A stretch of 64,000 nt of DNA from DASQZK01 sp963771005 (GTDB lineage Bacteria; Bacteroidota; Bacteroidia; Bacteroidales; GCA-2748055). A model generated the notes under the pieces. The model was not told the origin of the DNA. It made no database searches and saw only the letters and a program-made list of their open reading frames with translations. A program made the position numbers and the translations under genes. This document shows positions 55,227 through 63,201 of the stretch, in pieces. Positions within the stretch are counted from its first letter, which is position 1, and each line of letters starts with the position of its first letter. The stretch spans positions 1 to 64,000 of the forward strand of contig CAVYRO010000007.1 in NCBI GenBank assembly GCA_963771005.1, in the 5' to 3' direction.

Positions 55227-55802
55227 TCACCGCTCTCCCGGTTGGCTCTCAAGCTTATTAAGAAATCTTAGTTTGTCAAGACCTTCATCCAGTGCCCGAA
55301 GTTGATTCAACTGTCCGGCCGGCTCGTTCAGCGTGGAAATTTTTGCCAGTCCGGCAGTACCCCTGTTGAACTGGGATGATACATAAAGGAGAACCCGTTT
55401 TGTCTCGTCATAAGCCAGCGCCGGGTTATCCTTATAGGTATCGGTCAGCAAGGCAATCTGCCTGCTATCCCTGGAATACCGGTATCCTGTATAAACCGCC
55501 AGCAACATCAGGAAGGAAGCTGCGACAGCTATAACCCTGAACAGGGTTTTCCTCCGGAAAGGAAAAATATCAGGGGTTTCCGGGATTTCATTCATAACGT
55601 CAATCATGCTTCCGAGTTCCTCCTCGCTGAGGGTATCTTCACCTGCGCCGGCAAACACGCGGAACAATTCATTCTCGGCATTGAACTCCGGTGATATATT
55701 CCCGCCGGATGAGAAATAGTGGCGAAGTGCCTCTTCCTCTGCCAGGGTAGTCTCCCCGTCGTAAAATTTACGGAGAAGAATGTCTGCTTCTTTCCTGTCC
55801 AT
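55227..55802 (-). CDS. Anti-sigma-factor-like membrane protein
   Basis: A 191-residue protein. An N-terminal cytoplasmic region rich in Glu (RKEADILLRKFYDGETTLAE and HYFSSGGNISPEFNAENELF) resembles the compact zinc-less anti-sigma heads of Bacteroidota. One membrane segment, VIAVAASFLMLLAVYTGYRY, lies near residues 90-109, and a periplasmic tail follows. It starts 35 bases inside the ECF sigma gene, so the two are translationally coupled, a typical sigma/anti-sigma arrangement. Identity rests mainly on architecture and position. Confidence 0.72.
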   Translation of the reverse strand: MDRKEADILLRKFYDGETTLAEEEALRHYFSSGGNISPEFNAENELFRVFAGAGEDTLSEEELGSMIDVMNEIPETPDIFPFRRKTLFRVIAVAASFLMLLAVYTGYRYSRDSRQIALLTDTYKDNPALAYDETKRVLLYVSSQFNRGTAGLAKISTLNEPAGQLNQLRALDEGLDKLRFLNKLESQPGER

Positions 55803-56304
55803 AATTATCTGATTTTACCAGGTTTTCTCTGATCTTTGTCCTTGCCCGTGAGAGGTTAACCCGGATATTATTTACCGTCATCCCGGTCGCTTCTGCGATC
55901 TCATCAAACTCCAGACCCTGAACATCCCTCAGATGGATGATGATCCGCTGCTGCTCCGGGAGTCCGCCCGTGAGGTCAAGGTACCGTTTCATATTATCGG
56001 CCAGTTCGAGCTTCTTATACGGATTATCGCTTTCCTCCCGCTTATCGTACCTTCCTGAATAGGAATCGATAAGTACCGGCTTTTTTGCTTTCATGCGGTC
56101 GAGGCACCAGTTTTTTGTAATTTTCACTGCAAAGGCCTCCATATTTTTGATGCCGGAAAGTTCCTCCTTCAATCCCCATAGTTTAAGGTATGTCTCCTGC
56201 ACCGCATCCCTTGCTTCATCCTCATCTCTGAGAAGCATCCGGGCAAATTGAAAAAGCTTGTTCCCGACCGGAATAACCTTATTTTTAAATTCATCGGATG
56301 TCAT
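55768..56304 (-). CDS. ECF-type RNA polymerase sigma factor
   Basis: A 178-residue sigma-70-family protein. Region 2: FQFARMLLRDEDEARDAVQE and TYLKLWGLKEEL, with KITKNWCLDRMKAKKP. Region 4: LPEQQRIIIHLRDVQGLEFD and EIAEATGMTVNNIRVNLSRA, a complete helix-turn-helix. The start is the ATG at 56304. It heads a minus-strand group with the anti-sigma gene and lies between two DUF4252 genes, which are plausible regulon members. No autoregulatory promoter could be read. Confidence 0.94.
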   Translation of the reverse strand: MTSDEFKNKVIPVGNKLFQFARMLLRDEDEARDAVQETYLKLWGLKEELSGIKNMEAFAVKITKNWCLDRMKAKKPVLIDSYSGRYDKREESDNPYKKLELADNMKRYLDLTGGLPEQQRIIIHLRDVQGLEFDEIAEATGMTVNNIRVNLSRARTKIRENLVKSDNYGQERSRHSSP

Positions 56305-56383
56305 TTGCCTTCATACCCGGTTTACCAATCATTAAATGTAAGGAATTTCCGTCTGAATTTGTCCCGCAGCCCGTGAAATGATG

Positions 56384-56893
56384 TCAATGCCGTTCCGGAT
56401 TGAAACCGCCAAATGCGTCCATATGCATCATCCCGGTGAGCGAAGCAAGATCGCTCATCTTAAAATGACCCCGCAGACGCATGAGGACATCATCATCCCC
56501 GCTCACGATCATCAACAGCTCAGAAATAAATTCATTTTCCTCCTTCATCATAATATTCACATCCTGGTCATTCTCTTTCACTGTCATCAGCTCCTTATAG
56601 GCACCTTTGTCGAGCTTATCGAAAATGAGGTTGTGAAAACCAGGGAACTCCTTATCCGAATCCTGCTCATGAACCAGGATCCTGAAATCCGTGACGGATG
56701 CTGTTAATTTCCGGAGATCGTTATCATCCTTATCCCCTCCGGAAATCATCTTAACCAGGTCACCACTGATGTTTATAACAGTAAATCCTTCCTTATTGGC
56801 ATACCGGTCAAAGATGTCACTCACCGGGTCCGATTGTGCACCGGCCGCCAGGGTGAAAGCAAAAGCAATGAAGCTAAGAAGTAAAGTTTTCAT
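56384..56893 (-). CDS. DUF4252 protein
   Basis: About 169 residues from the ATG at 56893 (MKTLLLSFIAFAFTLAAGAQ signal); an earlier in-frame ATG at 56917 precedes a basic non-signal stretch. DPVSDIFDRYANKEGFTVIN, ISGDLVKMISGG and the mid-protein VTDFRILVHEQDSDK match the DUF4252 pattern of the downstream paralogue, and it ends LTGMMHMDAFGGFNPERH. Exported and probably periplasmic or surface. It is 80 bases upstream of the sigma gene on the same strand, so the order DUF4252-sigma-antisigma-DUF4252 may be one regulated unit. Confidence 0.85.
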   Translation of the reverse strand: MKTLLLSFIAFAFTLAAGAQSDPVSDIFDRYANKEGFTVINISGDLVKMISGGDKDDNDLRKLTASVTDFRILVHEQDSDKEFPGFHNLIFDKLDKGAYKELMTVKENDQDVNIMMKEENEFISELLMIVSGDDDVLMRLRGHFKMSDLASLTGMMHMDAFGGFNPERH

Positions 56894-57057
56894 TTTTCTT
56901 TTTTTTAAAAGTTGCAATTCCGGCAGATTTTCTGCTTTACCGTTAAGACGAACAGCATATAAAAAGATTACAACAATAAGCGGATGTTTTTCCGGCGTGA
57001 TAAAAAATCATGCGTCTGTCGCGGTGCCGGCAGTATCACTTAAAAAAAGAAATCTTT

Positions 57058-57073
57058 ACTTGTGCGTACAAGT
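57058..57073 (+). promoter_or_regulatory. Operator-like palindrome at the GntR gene promoter
   Basis: ACTTGT-GCGT-ACAAGT is a perfect 6+6 inverted repeat with a four-base spacer. It covers the TTG (57060-57062) that stands 20 bases before the -7 box. This resembles GntR-type operators such as the AraR box. Probable autoregulatory site of the following regulator. Confidence 0.65.
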
Positions 57074-57082
57074 TAAAACTGC

Positions 57083-57090
57083 TATCTTTG
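57083..57090 (+). promoter_or_regulatory. -7 promoter box of the GntR gene
   Basis: TATCTTTG is an exact TAnnTTTG, with TTG 20 bases upstream, the best Bacteroidota promoter in the window. It lies 13 bases before the ATG at 57104, implying a very short leader. Confidence 0.6.
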
Positions 57091-57103
57091 AAAAAAAGCT
57101 GAC

Positions 57104-57817
57104 ATGGATATCCATCAATACAAAATACTGCAGAATGACATCAAGCGGGATATACTGACGGGGTTTTTCCATGAAGGTGACTTGCTTCCATCGGAAAATG
57201 ACCTGTGCAACAAATACAATGTAACCCGTTCTACCGTGAGGAAAGCACTTGACGGACTGGTGAATGAAGGATATATAATGAAAAAGCAGGGCAAGGGCAG
57301 TATCGTTAATATTAAAAGGAATTCCCTCGGTTTGCTTTCCTTCAAGGGTTTCTCGGAGGTAATGGGTGTCACCGAACATAAGATCCGTACTATCACCCTG
57401 CAGGATCCCATATTGATCCGGTGGCCGGCGAATTTTTTCTATCCGCTGAGTAAAGAGGAAAAAGAAGCAGGAACCTACTTCCTGAACCGGTTGAGATTTG
57501 TAGAGGATACCCCGGTTATGATCGAATATACGTATATTCCCAATACCAGTCTCGACGGGTTTCTTGATCAGCCCCTGGTCAACAATTCGCTCTTTGCCAC
57601 ACTGAGATCAAGATACCAGGTTGAAATCACCAATGTTTTCCAGGATATCAGGGCAGTATCGGCCGAAGCCGGGGAAGCCGAGTTGCTTGGGATCTACGCT
57701 ACGGCGCCATTGCTGCATATTTACAGGAGGTATGTGACCAGCCGTGAATCTCTCATGATATACAGCTCCCTCTATTGCAATACAGAAAGATATTTTATTT
57801 CCAATGAATTTGACTGA
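57104..57817 (+). CDS. GntR-family transcriptional regulator with UTRA domain
   Basis: A 237-residue repressor of the HutC/UTRA subfamily. The N-terminal winged helix-turn-helix is QYKILQNDIKRDILTGFFHE, LPSENDLCNKYNVTRSTVRK and EGYIMKKQGKGSIV (about residues 5-67). The UTRA effector domain follows, with FYPLSKEEKEAGTYFLNRLR, TPVMIEYTYIPNTSLDGF and the closing IYRRYVTSRESLMIYSSLYC. Members bind sugars or sugar phosphates. A palindrome overlaps its own promoter. The genes that follow (deoC, GH63-like lipoprotein, sulfatase) are likely controlled targets. Confidence 0.93.
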   Translation: MDIHQYKILQNDIKRDILTGFFHEGDLLPSENDLCNKYNVTRSTVRKALDGLVNEGYIMKKQGKGSIVNIKRNSLGLLSFKGFSEVMGVTEHKIRTITLQDPILIRWPANFFYPLSKEEKEAGTYFLNRLRFVEDTPVMIEYTYIPNTSLDGFLDQPLVNNSLFATLRSRYQVEITNVFQDIRAVSAEAGEAELLGIYATAPLLHIYRRYVTSRESLMIYSSLYCNTERYFISNEFD

Positions 57818-57922
57818 TCCGCTATCTGCTTCTGTTCCATCCCGGAAGGAGGACCAGGTGCTACCATCCGGGGAGGCAACCGGCCGGCGGATAATTAAAA
57901 CAGGTTTAAAAAAAAATATAAA

Positions 57923-58636
57923 ATGAATAAAATCCAGGAACTGGCAAAAATGATCGATCATTCCATCCTGCATCCCACGATGACAGATGAGGATCTCCGC
58001 AGGGAATGTGAAGTGGCCAAAAAATATAACGTGGCTTCCGTATGCGTGAAGCCCTATGCAGTTAAACAGGCAGTTGGGTACCTCAAGGGTACCGATGTAC
58101 TGACAGGATGCGTCATCGGCTTTCCCCATGGGAACAGCACCATTGAGGTGAAGGCATTCGAGACGGAAAAAGCCATAGCCGACGGTGCGGCAGAAATCGA
58201 TATGGTGGTGAATATCGGGAAAGTGCTGGGAGGGCAATGGGATTACGTGGAGCAGGAAATTGGAACCATAGCAGGTATAACCCGGAAAAACCATGCCACA
58301 CTAAAGGTCATTTTTGAAAATGATTACCTGCAGAATGACGAGGATAAGATCATGCTTTGCCGGATCTGCAGCAGGGTTAAGGTGGATTTTGTCAAGACCT
58401 CGACCGGGTTTGGTTTTGTGAAGGGCGAGGACGGGAAATATTCATACAAGGGTGCCACTGCCCATGACCTGAAACTTATGCGCGGGCACAGTGATCCCGG
58501 GGTTCAGCTAAAAGCTGCCGGTGGTGTGCGAACGCTCGATCAGCTCCTGGAAGTGAAAGAACTCGGCTGCACCCGTTCAGGAGCCACAGCCACCATTGCC
58601 ATTATGGAGGAAGCACATCGCCGTTTTGGAGAATAA
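57923..58636 (+). CDS. deoC: Deoxyribose-phosphate aldolase-type DeoC
   Basis: A class I aldolase of the DeoC family, 237 residues. Starts NKIQELAKMIDHSILHPTMT; the Schiff-base Lys is in KVDFVKTSTGFGFV and the second active-site Lys in QLKAAGGVRTL, with the Asp in EIDMVVNIGKVLGG. The segment following FVKTSTGF is longer (KGEDGKYSYKGATAHD) than in housekeeping DeoC, and there is no deoA or deoB nearby. The setting after a GntR gene and before secreted glycan enzymes suggests a deoxysugar aldol cleavage in that pathway; this is inference. A terminator follows. Confidence 0.9.
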   Translation: MNKIQELAKMIDHSILHPTMTDEDLRRECEVAKKYNVASVCVKPYAVKQAVGYLKGTDVLTGCVIGFPHGNSTIEVKAFETEKAIADGAAEIDMVVNIGKVLGGQWDYVEQEIGTIAGITRKNHATLKVIFENDYLQNDEDKIMLCRICSRVKVDFVKTSTGFGFVKGEDGKYSYKGATAHDLKLMRGHSDPGVQLKAAGGVRTLDQLLEVKELGCTRSGATATIAIMEEAHRRFGE

Positions 58637-58676
58637 GGAACACTGTTCCGGGCAAAAAGTAAAATAACGGGCTTAT

Positions 58677-58726
58677 CCGGAGATGGAATGTCTGCTTGCG
58701 GAACAAGACCTCATCCCGGTTTTTTT
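58677..58726 (+). terminator. Terminator after deoC
   Basis: CCGG-a-GATG pairs with CATC-CCGG across a loop of about 26 bases and is followed by seven T. It lies 41 bases after the deoC stop. Confidence 0.55.
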
Positions 58727-58766
58727 CTTCCGTTAAAATAATGTTAGACCGATACGATTATTATTT

Positions 58767-58774
58767 TAACTTTG
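58767..58774 (+). promoter_or_regulatory. Possible -7 box upstream of the GH63-like gene
   Basis: TAACTTTG fits TAnnTTTG; a TTA is at the -33 spacing rather than TTG. It would give a leader of about 180 bases. The rest of the 58637-58949 gap shows no gene. Confidence 0.35.
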
Positions 58775-58958
58775 GAATTGCTGACAGGGCCGTTCCCCTG
58801 ACTAAACCAACCACTGTCCGATAATGACGATCACAACCTCCTATTTCCGCGGCCGGCATCCTCTGCATTATGGGCATGCTCTGCCTTCTGAAGGAAGGGA
58901 TCAAAAGAATTCCCGGAGAGAAACCAGGCAAATGTAAAATGAAAAACCCGTGATACCC

Positions 58959-60860
58959 ATGAAAAAAGTTCTGATCCCTGGCCTGTTCATGATCGCACTA
59001 CTTTCATCATGCACATTTCAGAACAGGAACAGACCTTCAAGGATCGACAGCAATAAAAAACTACAGGAGTACCTCGTTCAAGGCTGGAACACCTGGAATA
59101 ACCCCAACCTGCTTAGTTTCGTGAAAATGCCCGAAGGATTGTCCCTCCGGCTATCCTTCCGTCTTACGTACAGAACGGGGGCGCCCTATTACCTCGACCA
59201 GGCGTATATCTCAAGCCCTTTTCATAGTTTTCCCGAAAAGGTAACCCCGCTCGAACATGCTTACGACGGCAGTTATACCGAAATGCTCATCTCGTGGAAT
59301 GGCCTGACGGCCCGGGTCCAGTCAGCCACCTACAAAGACAATATTTTCATCCTTTATACCCCCGTAAAACTGCCGCAGCATCCTCCGTTGATGATTCTCG
59401 AAACCGGCACTCTCTGGAACAAATCAGGACTTATTGAGAAACAATCCGATTTCATCCAGGCCGATGTAGGACCCAAAACCTTCAGCATCGGCAGTACCAT
59501 GCAGGATTCGCTTGTTCCGTTGCCCATTGCCACAAGCTATATGACATTCAATTCGGGTGTTCAAACCGGTTTCTATACGGGGAGAAAACGTTCCATTGAC
59601 CTTATCAGGCGTTATGTGAACGAGAAAAAAATGCAGGTAGCCGAAAAAATAAACACCTACGGCGATCTTTCCGGCGCCTATGAGGCCATGCATACCCTGC
59701 TCGCCTGGAACCTCATTTACGATCCTTTCAATCAGCGGGCCATCACACCGGTCAGCCGCGTGTGGAATGAGAACTGGGGAGGCTGGGTTCTCTTCGACTG
59801 GGATACCTATTTCACAGCCGCGATGTATGCACTCGACAACAGATACCACGCCTATTCCAATGCCATCGCCATCACCAACGAGATCACCGGGGAGGGATTC
59901 GTTCCCAACTATGCCGCTTCCCTGAGTAACGGCAAATCTTTCGACAGGTCCCAGCCCCCGGTGGGAAGCCTGATCTGCAAGCTGATTTACGATAAATACC
60001 AGGATACATGGTTCCTTGGTGAAGTATACGACCATCTCCTGACCTGGAATCGCTGGTGGGAAAAGGCCCGCGACAACCAGGGTTACCTCTCATGGGGATC
60101 CGATCCGCATGCACAAGGCCACATGGCTGATACGAAACAGGCAGCCATGTACGAATCCGGCCTGGATAATTCACCGCTTTTCGACAGCGCCGTATTCAAC
60201 CCCGACTCCCATAAACTAGAGCTGGCTTCAGTGGGACTGATGAGCCTGTACATAGCCGATTGCAAGAACCTGGCCGGCATTGCCACCATCCTCGGAAAGC
60301 CGGATGATCATGACGAACTCCTTGCCCGGGCAGATAAGTACAGCCTGAAATTAAAGGAACTCTGGGATGAAAAAAGCGGCATTTACCGGGATAAAGATCT
60401 AACCACCGGGAAATTTTCGTACCGCCTGGCCCCGACCAACTTCTATCCGCTAATCGCCGGTGTTCCCTCTCAGGAGCAGGCAGAACGAATGGTAAACGAA
60501 CATCTGCTCAACCCGAAGGAGTTTTACGGGCAATACATGATACCCTCCATCTCGAGGAATGACCCCGCCTTCAGCGACAACAACTACTGGCGGGGCAGAA
60601 TATGGGCGCCGATGAATTTCCTTGTCTATCTCGGTCTGCGTAACTATGACCTCCCGGAGGCAAGGAAGGCCCTTTCCGGAAAATCACTCGATCTCATTAT
60701 GAAAGAATGGAAAAAAGACCGGCATGTATATGAAAATTACAATTCCGTTAGCGGTGAAGGTGCCGATGTAAGCAGCAGCGACGGTTTCTACTCATGGGGA
60801 GGACTTCTGGCATTGATCCCTCTCATGGAAGCGGGATACTGGGACAAGCCTCAGAACTGA
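58959..60860 (+). CDS. GH63-like (alpha/alpha)6 glycoside hydrolase, lipoprotein
   Basis: About 633 residues from the ATG at 58959, with lipoprotein signal MKKVLIPGLFMIALLSSC. The catalytic barrel shows NENWGGWVLFDWDTYFTAAM, EGFVPNYAASLSNGKSFDRS (acidic site), WGSDPHAQGHMADTKQAAMY and ESGLDNSP. Near the C-terminus come NNYWRGRIWAPMNFLVYLGL and YNSVSGEGADVSSSDGFYSW. This pattern is shared by GH63, GH37 and mannosylglycerate-hydrolase-like enzymes. The exact substrate is not readable. It is surface or periplasmic. A sulfatase follows 122 bases later, so desulfation and glycosidic cleavage may act on the same glycan. Confidence 0.85.
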   Translation: MKKVLIPGLFMIALLSSCTFQNRNRPSRIDSNKKLQEYLVQGWNTWNNPNLLSFVKMPEGLSLRLSFRLTYRTGAPYYLDQAYISSPFHSFPEKVTPLEHAYDGSYTEMLISWNGLTARVQSATYKDNIFILYTPVKLPQHPPLMILETGTLWNKSGLIEKQSDFIQADVGPKTFSIGSTMQDSLVPLPIATSYMTFNSGVQTGFYTGRKRSIDLIRRYVNEKKMQVAEKINTYGDLSGAYEAMHTLLAWNLIYDPFNQRAITPVSRVWNENWGGWVLFDWDTYFTAAMYALDNRYHAYSNAIAITNEITGEGFVPNYAASLSNGKSFDRSQPPVGSLICKLIYDKYQDTWFLGEVYDHLLTWNRWWEKARDNQGYLSWGSDPHAQGHMADTKQAAMYESGLDNSPLFDSAVFNPDSHKLELASVGLMSLYIADCKNLAGIATILGKPDDHDELLARADKYSLKLKELWDEKSGIYRDKDLTTGKFSYRLAPTNFYPLIAGVPSQEQAERMVNEHLLNPKEFYGQYMIPSISRNDPAFSDNNYWRGRIWAPMNFLVYLGLRNYDLPEARKALSGKSLDLIMKEWKKDRHVYENYNSVSGEGADVSSSDGFYSWGGLLALIPLMEAGYWDKPQN

Positions 60861-60982
60861 TCCGGGTTACCGGCCGCGTCAGGTACACGTTGACTCCCAC
60901 GCTGAATTCCCGGCGCCGCTCCCTTACAATACTGTACCGGCCCTGCTGCAAAGCGGAAAAATGATACAGAAAACGGATGATC

Positions 60983-62620
60983 ATGAAAACCAAATTATTA
61001 ACTTCGGTGGGCCTGGGAGCCCTCATGATTTCTTCTTCATGCCGGCAGACACAAGAGATCCGGCGGCCCAATATCCTCTTTGCCATCAGCGATGATCAAA
61101 GCTGGGTCCATACCTCTTTCGCCGGCTGCAAGGCGGTTATGACACCCGCCTTCGACTGGGTGGCAAAAAACGGCGTTTATTTCGAAAATGCCTATTGTTC
61201 CGCCCCGACATGTTCCGCTTCACGCGCTGCGATCCTATCGGGCCGCAACGGTTTTGAACTTGAGGAAGGGGGCGATCTGTGGAGTAAATTTCCAGCCAAA
61301 TTTAAAACCTATACTAGTATCCTCGAAGAGGAAGGATATGCCGTCGGATATACGGGAAAAGGCTGGGGACCCGGCAACTGGGAAGAGAGCGGCAGGAATA
61401 GGAACCCAGCAGGGTATATGTTCAATGACCTTAAAAATAAACCCTATTCAGAATTCGGCGGTGCCAGGGATATTTCGGATATTGACTATGCGGCAAATTT
61501 CAGGAAGTTCCTCAACGAAAGGCCAAAGGATAAACCGTTCAGTTTCTGGTACTCGGCCTTCGAACCGCATCGTGCCTATGAAAAAGGCCTCGGTAAAAGG
61601 ATCGGCATTGACCCGTCAAAGATCGAAGTGCCTGCGTTCCTTCCCGACAATGATGAAGTGCGGAATGACATTGCCGATTATCTTGCCGAAATCCAATGGT
61701 TCGACCGGCACCTTCAGACCATGATCGGCATACTGAAAGAAAAGGGTGAGTTCGAAAATACAATCATCGTCGTTACATCGGATAACGGTATGCCTTTCCC
61801 CAGGGCAAAGGCCAACCTGTACAATTATGGCACCCACGAGCCCCTGGCCATTTATTGGGGGAAAAATATCAAGGGCGGAAGGCGCTTTTCCGGACTTGTA
61901 AGCTTCACCGATTTCGCTCCCACTTTTCTCGAAGCTGCCGGGGTTGCCGTTCCGGAGGAGATGTCGGGAATAAGCCTGATGCCGGTGTTAAAAGCAAACC
62001 GGAAGGACGAAACAGGCCCTTCCCGCAATACCGTGATCACTTTCCGGGAACGGCATGCATGGGTGCAACCGGAAGGGGAACCTTTGCCCGAGAGAGCAAT
62101 AAGGCGCGATAACTGGCTTCTTATTTGGAATATGAAACCGGATATGTGGCCTGCAGGCCATCCCGACGGGAAATACAACTTCGATTTCTGGCCCTTTGGA
62201 GATGTGGACAACGGCCCCTCAAAGGTGGAAGTGATGAAGCTTAAACATTCCCCTGACCGGCCGGATCTTTTTACCCTTGATTTAGGCAAAAGGCCTGAAT
62301 TTGAATTATACGATCTGAATCTTGATCCCTTCTCCATGAAAAATGTGGCCGGTGATCCTTCAAAAGCTTCCCTGCTCGACAGCCTGAAAGAAGATCTTCA
62401 GCAATATATGAAAAAGCGGCACGACCCAAGAGCAGAAGGCGATGCTGCCGTTTTCAGGGATGCCATCTACTATGCGTCGCAGGGTTTTACTACCGGAAAT
62501 ATATCCCTGAGGCAATGGGAAAAGCTTTCCCCTAATTCCCGGGATTCACTTCTTGACGTATGCAGGAAAAGATACGAAAGCATTTCGGATCACATAAAAA
62601 AAGATATTTATGGCGAGTGA
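60983..62620 (+). CDS. Secreted sulfatase with CxAxR formylglycine motif
   Basis: A sulfatase lipoprotein of about 545 residues, signal MKTKLLTSVGLGALMISSSC; an in-frame ATG two codons earlier is the alternative start. The metal-binding DDQ is in LFAISDDQSWVHTS, and the formylglycine site is TCSASRAAILSGR, a C-x-A-x-R motif in place of C-x-P-x-R. GYTGKGWGPG, AFEPHRAYEKG and VVTSDNGMPFPRAKANLYNY (DNG metal site) follow. The Cys rather than Ser means activation by an anaerobic SME or FGE maturase, not seen in this window. Substrate unknown; context is a glycan locus with GH63-like and PfkB genes. Confidence 0.93.
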   Translation: MKTKLLTSVGLGALMISSSCRQTQEIRRPNILFAISDDQSWVHTSFAGCKAVMTPAFDWVAKNGVYFENAYCSAPTCSASRAAILSGRNGFELEEGGDLWSKFPAKFKTYTSILEEEGYAVGYTGKGWGPGNWEESGRNRNPAGYMFNDLKNKPYSEFGGARDISDIDYAANFRKFLNERPKDKPFSFWYSAFEPHRAYEKGLGKRIGIDPSKIEVPAFLPDNDEVRNDIADYLAEIQWFDRHLQTMIGILKEKGEFENTIIVVTSDNGMPFPRAKANLYNYGTHEPLAIYWGKNIKGGRRFSGLVSFTDFAPTFLEAAGVAVPEEMSGISLMPVLKANRKDETGPSRNTVITFRERHAWVQPEGEPLPERAIRRDNWLLIWNMKPDMWPAGHPDGKYNFDFWPFGDVDNGPSKVEVMKLKHSPDRPDLFTLDLGKRPEFELYDLNLDPFSMKNVAGDPSKASLLDSLKEDLQQYMKKRHDPRAEGDAAVFRDAIYYASQGFTTGNISLRQWEKLSPNSRDSLLDVCRKRYESISDHIKKDIYGE

Positions 62621-63201
62621 GGAAGGTTTGAAATGGTTTGAGGATGGTTTGAAATGGTTTGAAATGGTTTAAGGATGGTTTGAAATGGTTTGAAATGGTT
62701 TTTAAGAGGAACATGGATTTGACGGATTTAGACGGATGATCGCGGGTTTAATTGTTTGAAATTGTTTGAAATTGTTTGAGATGGTTTGAGATGGTTTGAA
62801 ATGGTTTGAAATGGTTTGATGCTGGTTGATGTGGTTGATGTTGTTTCAGGTTCGAAAGTATCAGATGGTTTGTTCGGGAAGCCTCCGTAGGTGGCTAATA
62901 TCGATAGCTAAATATGAATGCGCGTTCCCTGCGCTCCGTAGGTGCGCAACATGAATGTAGAACGCGGATTCCGATGGCTATCGGACCGGATTTAATTGTT
63001 TGAGATGGTTTGAAACGGTTTGAAATGGTTTCAGGTGGTTTCAACTCCAATCAACAAATCAAGAAATCAAGAAATCAACAAATTCTTCCGGCACCAAATC
63101 ACCAAATAAACAGGGAACAATATCACTGCCCCTCCTGTTATTCTATCATACTTTCCGGGAGATCCTGATGTGGCTTTTTCAAGTACCAACTTTCAGCAGT
63201 T
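62621..63201. repeat. Intergenic array of degenerate TGGTTTGAAA repeats
   Basis: About 580 bases without a gene. Short units close to ATGGTTTGAAATGG fill 62625-62700, 62750-62850 and 62998-63045. Between 62870 and 62990 is a non-repeated piece with GCCTCCGTAGGTGGCTAATA and CTCCGTAGGTGCGCAAC, apparently a diverged repeat of another kind. The array resembles the TGGTTTCAG array at 40272-40965, with GAA in place of CAG. Confidence 0.8.
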
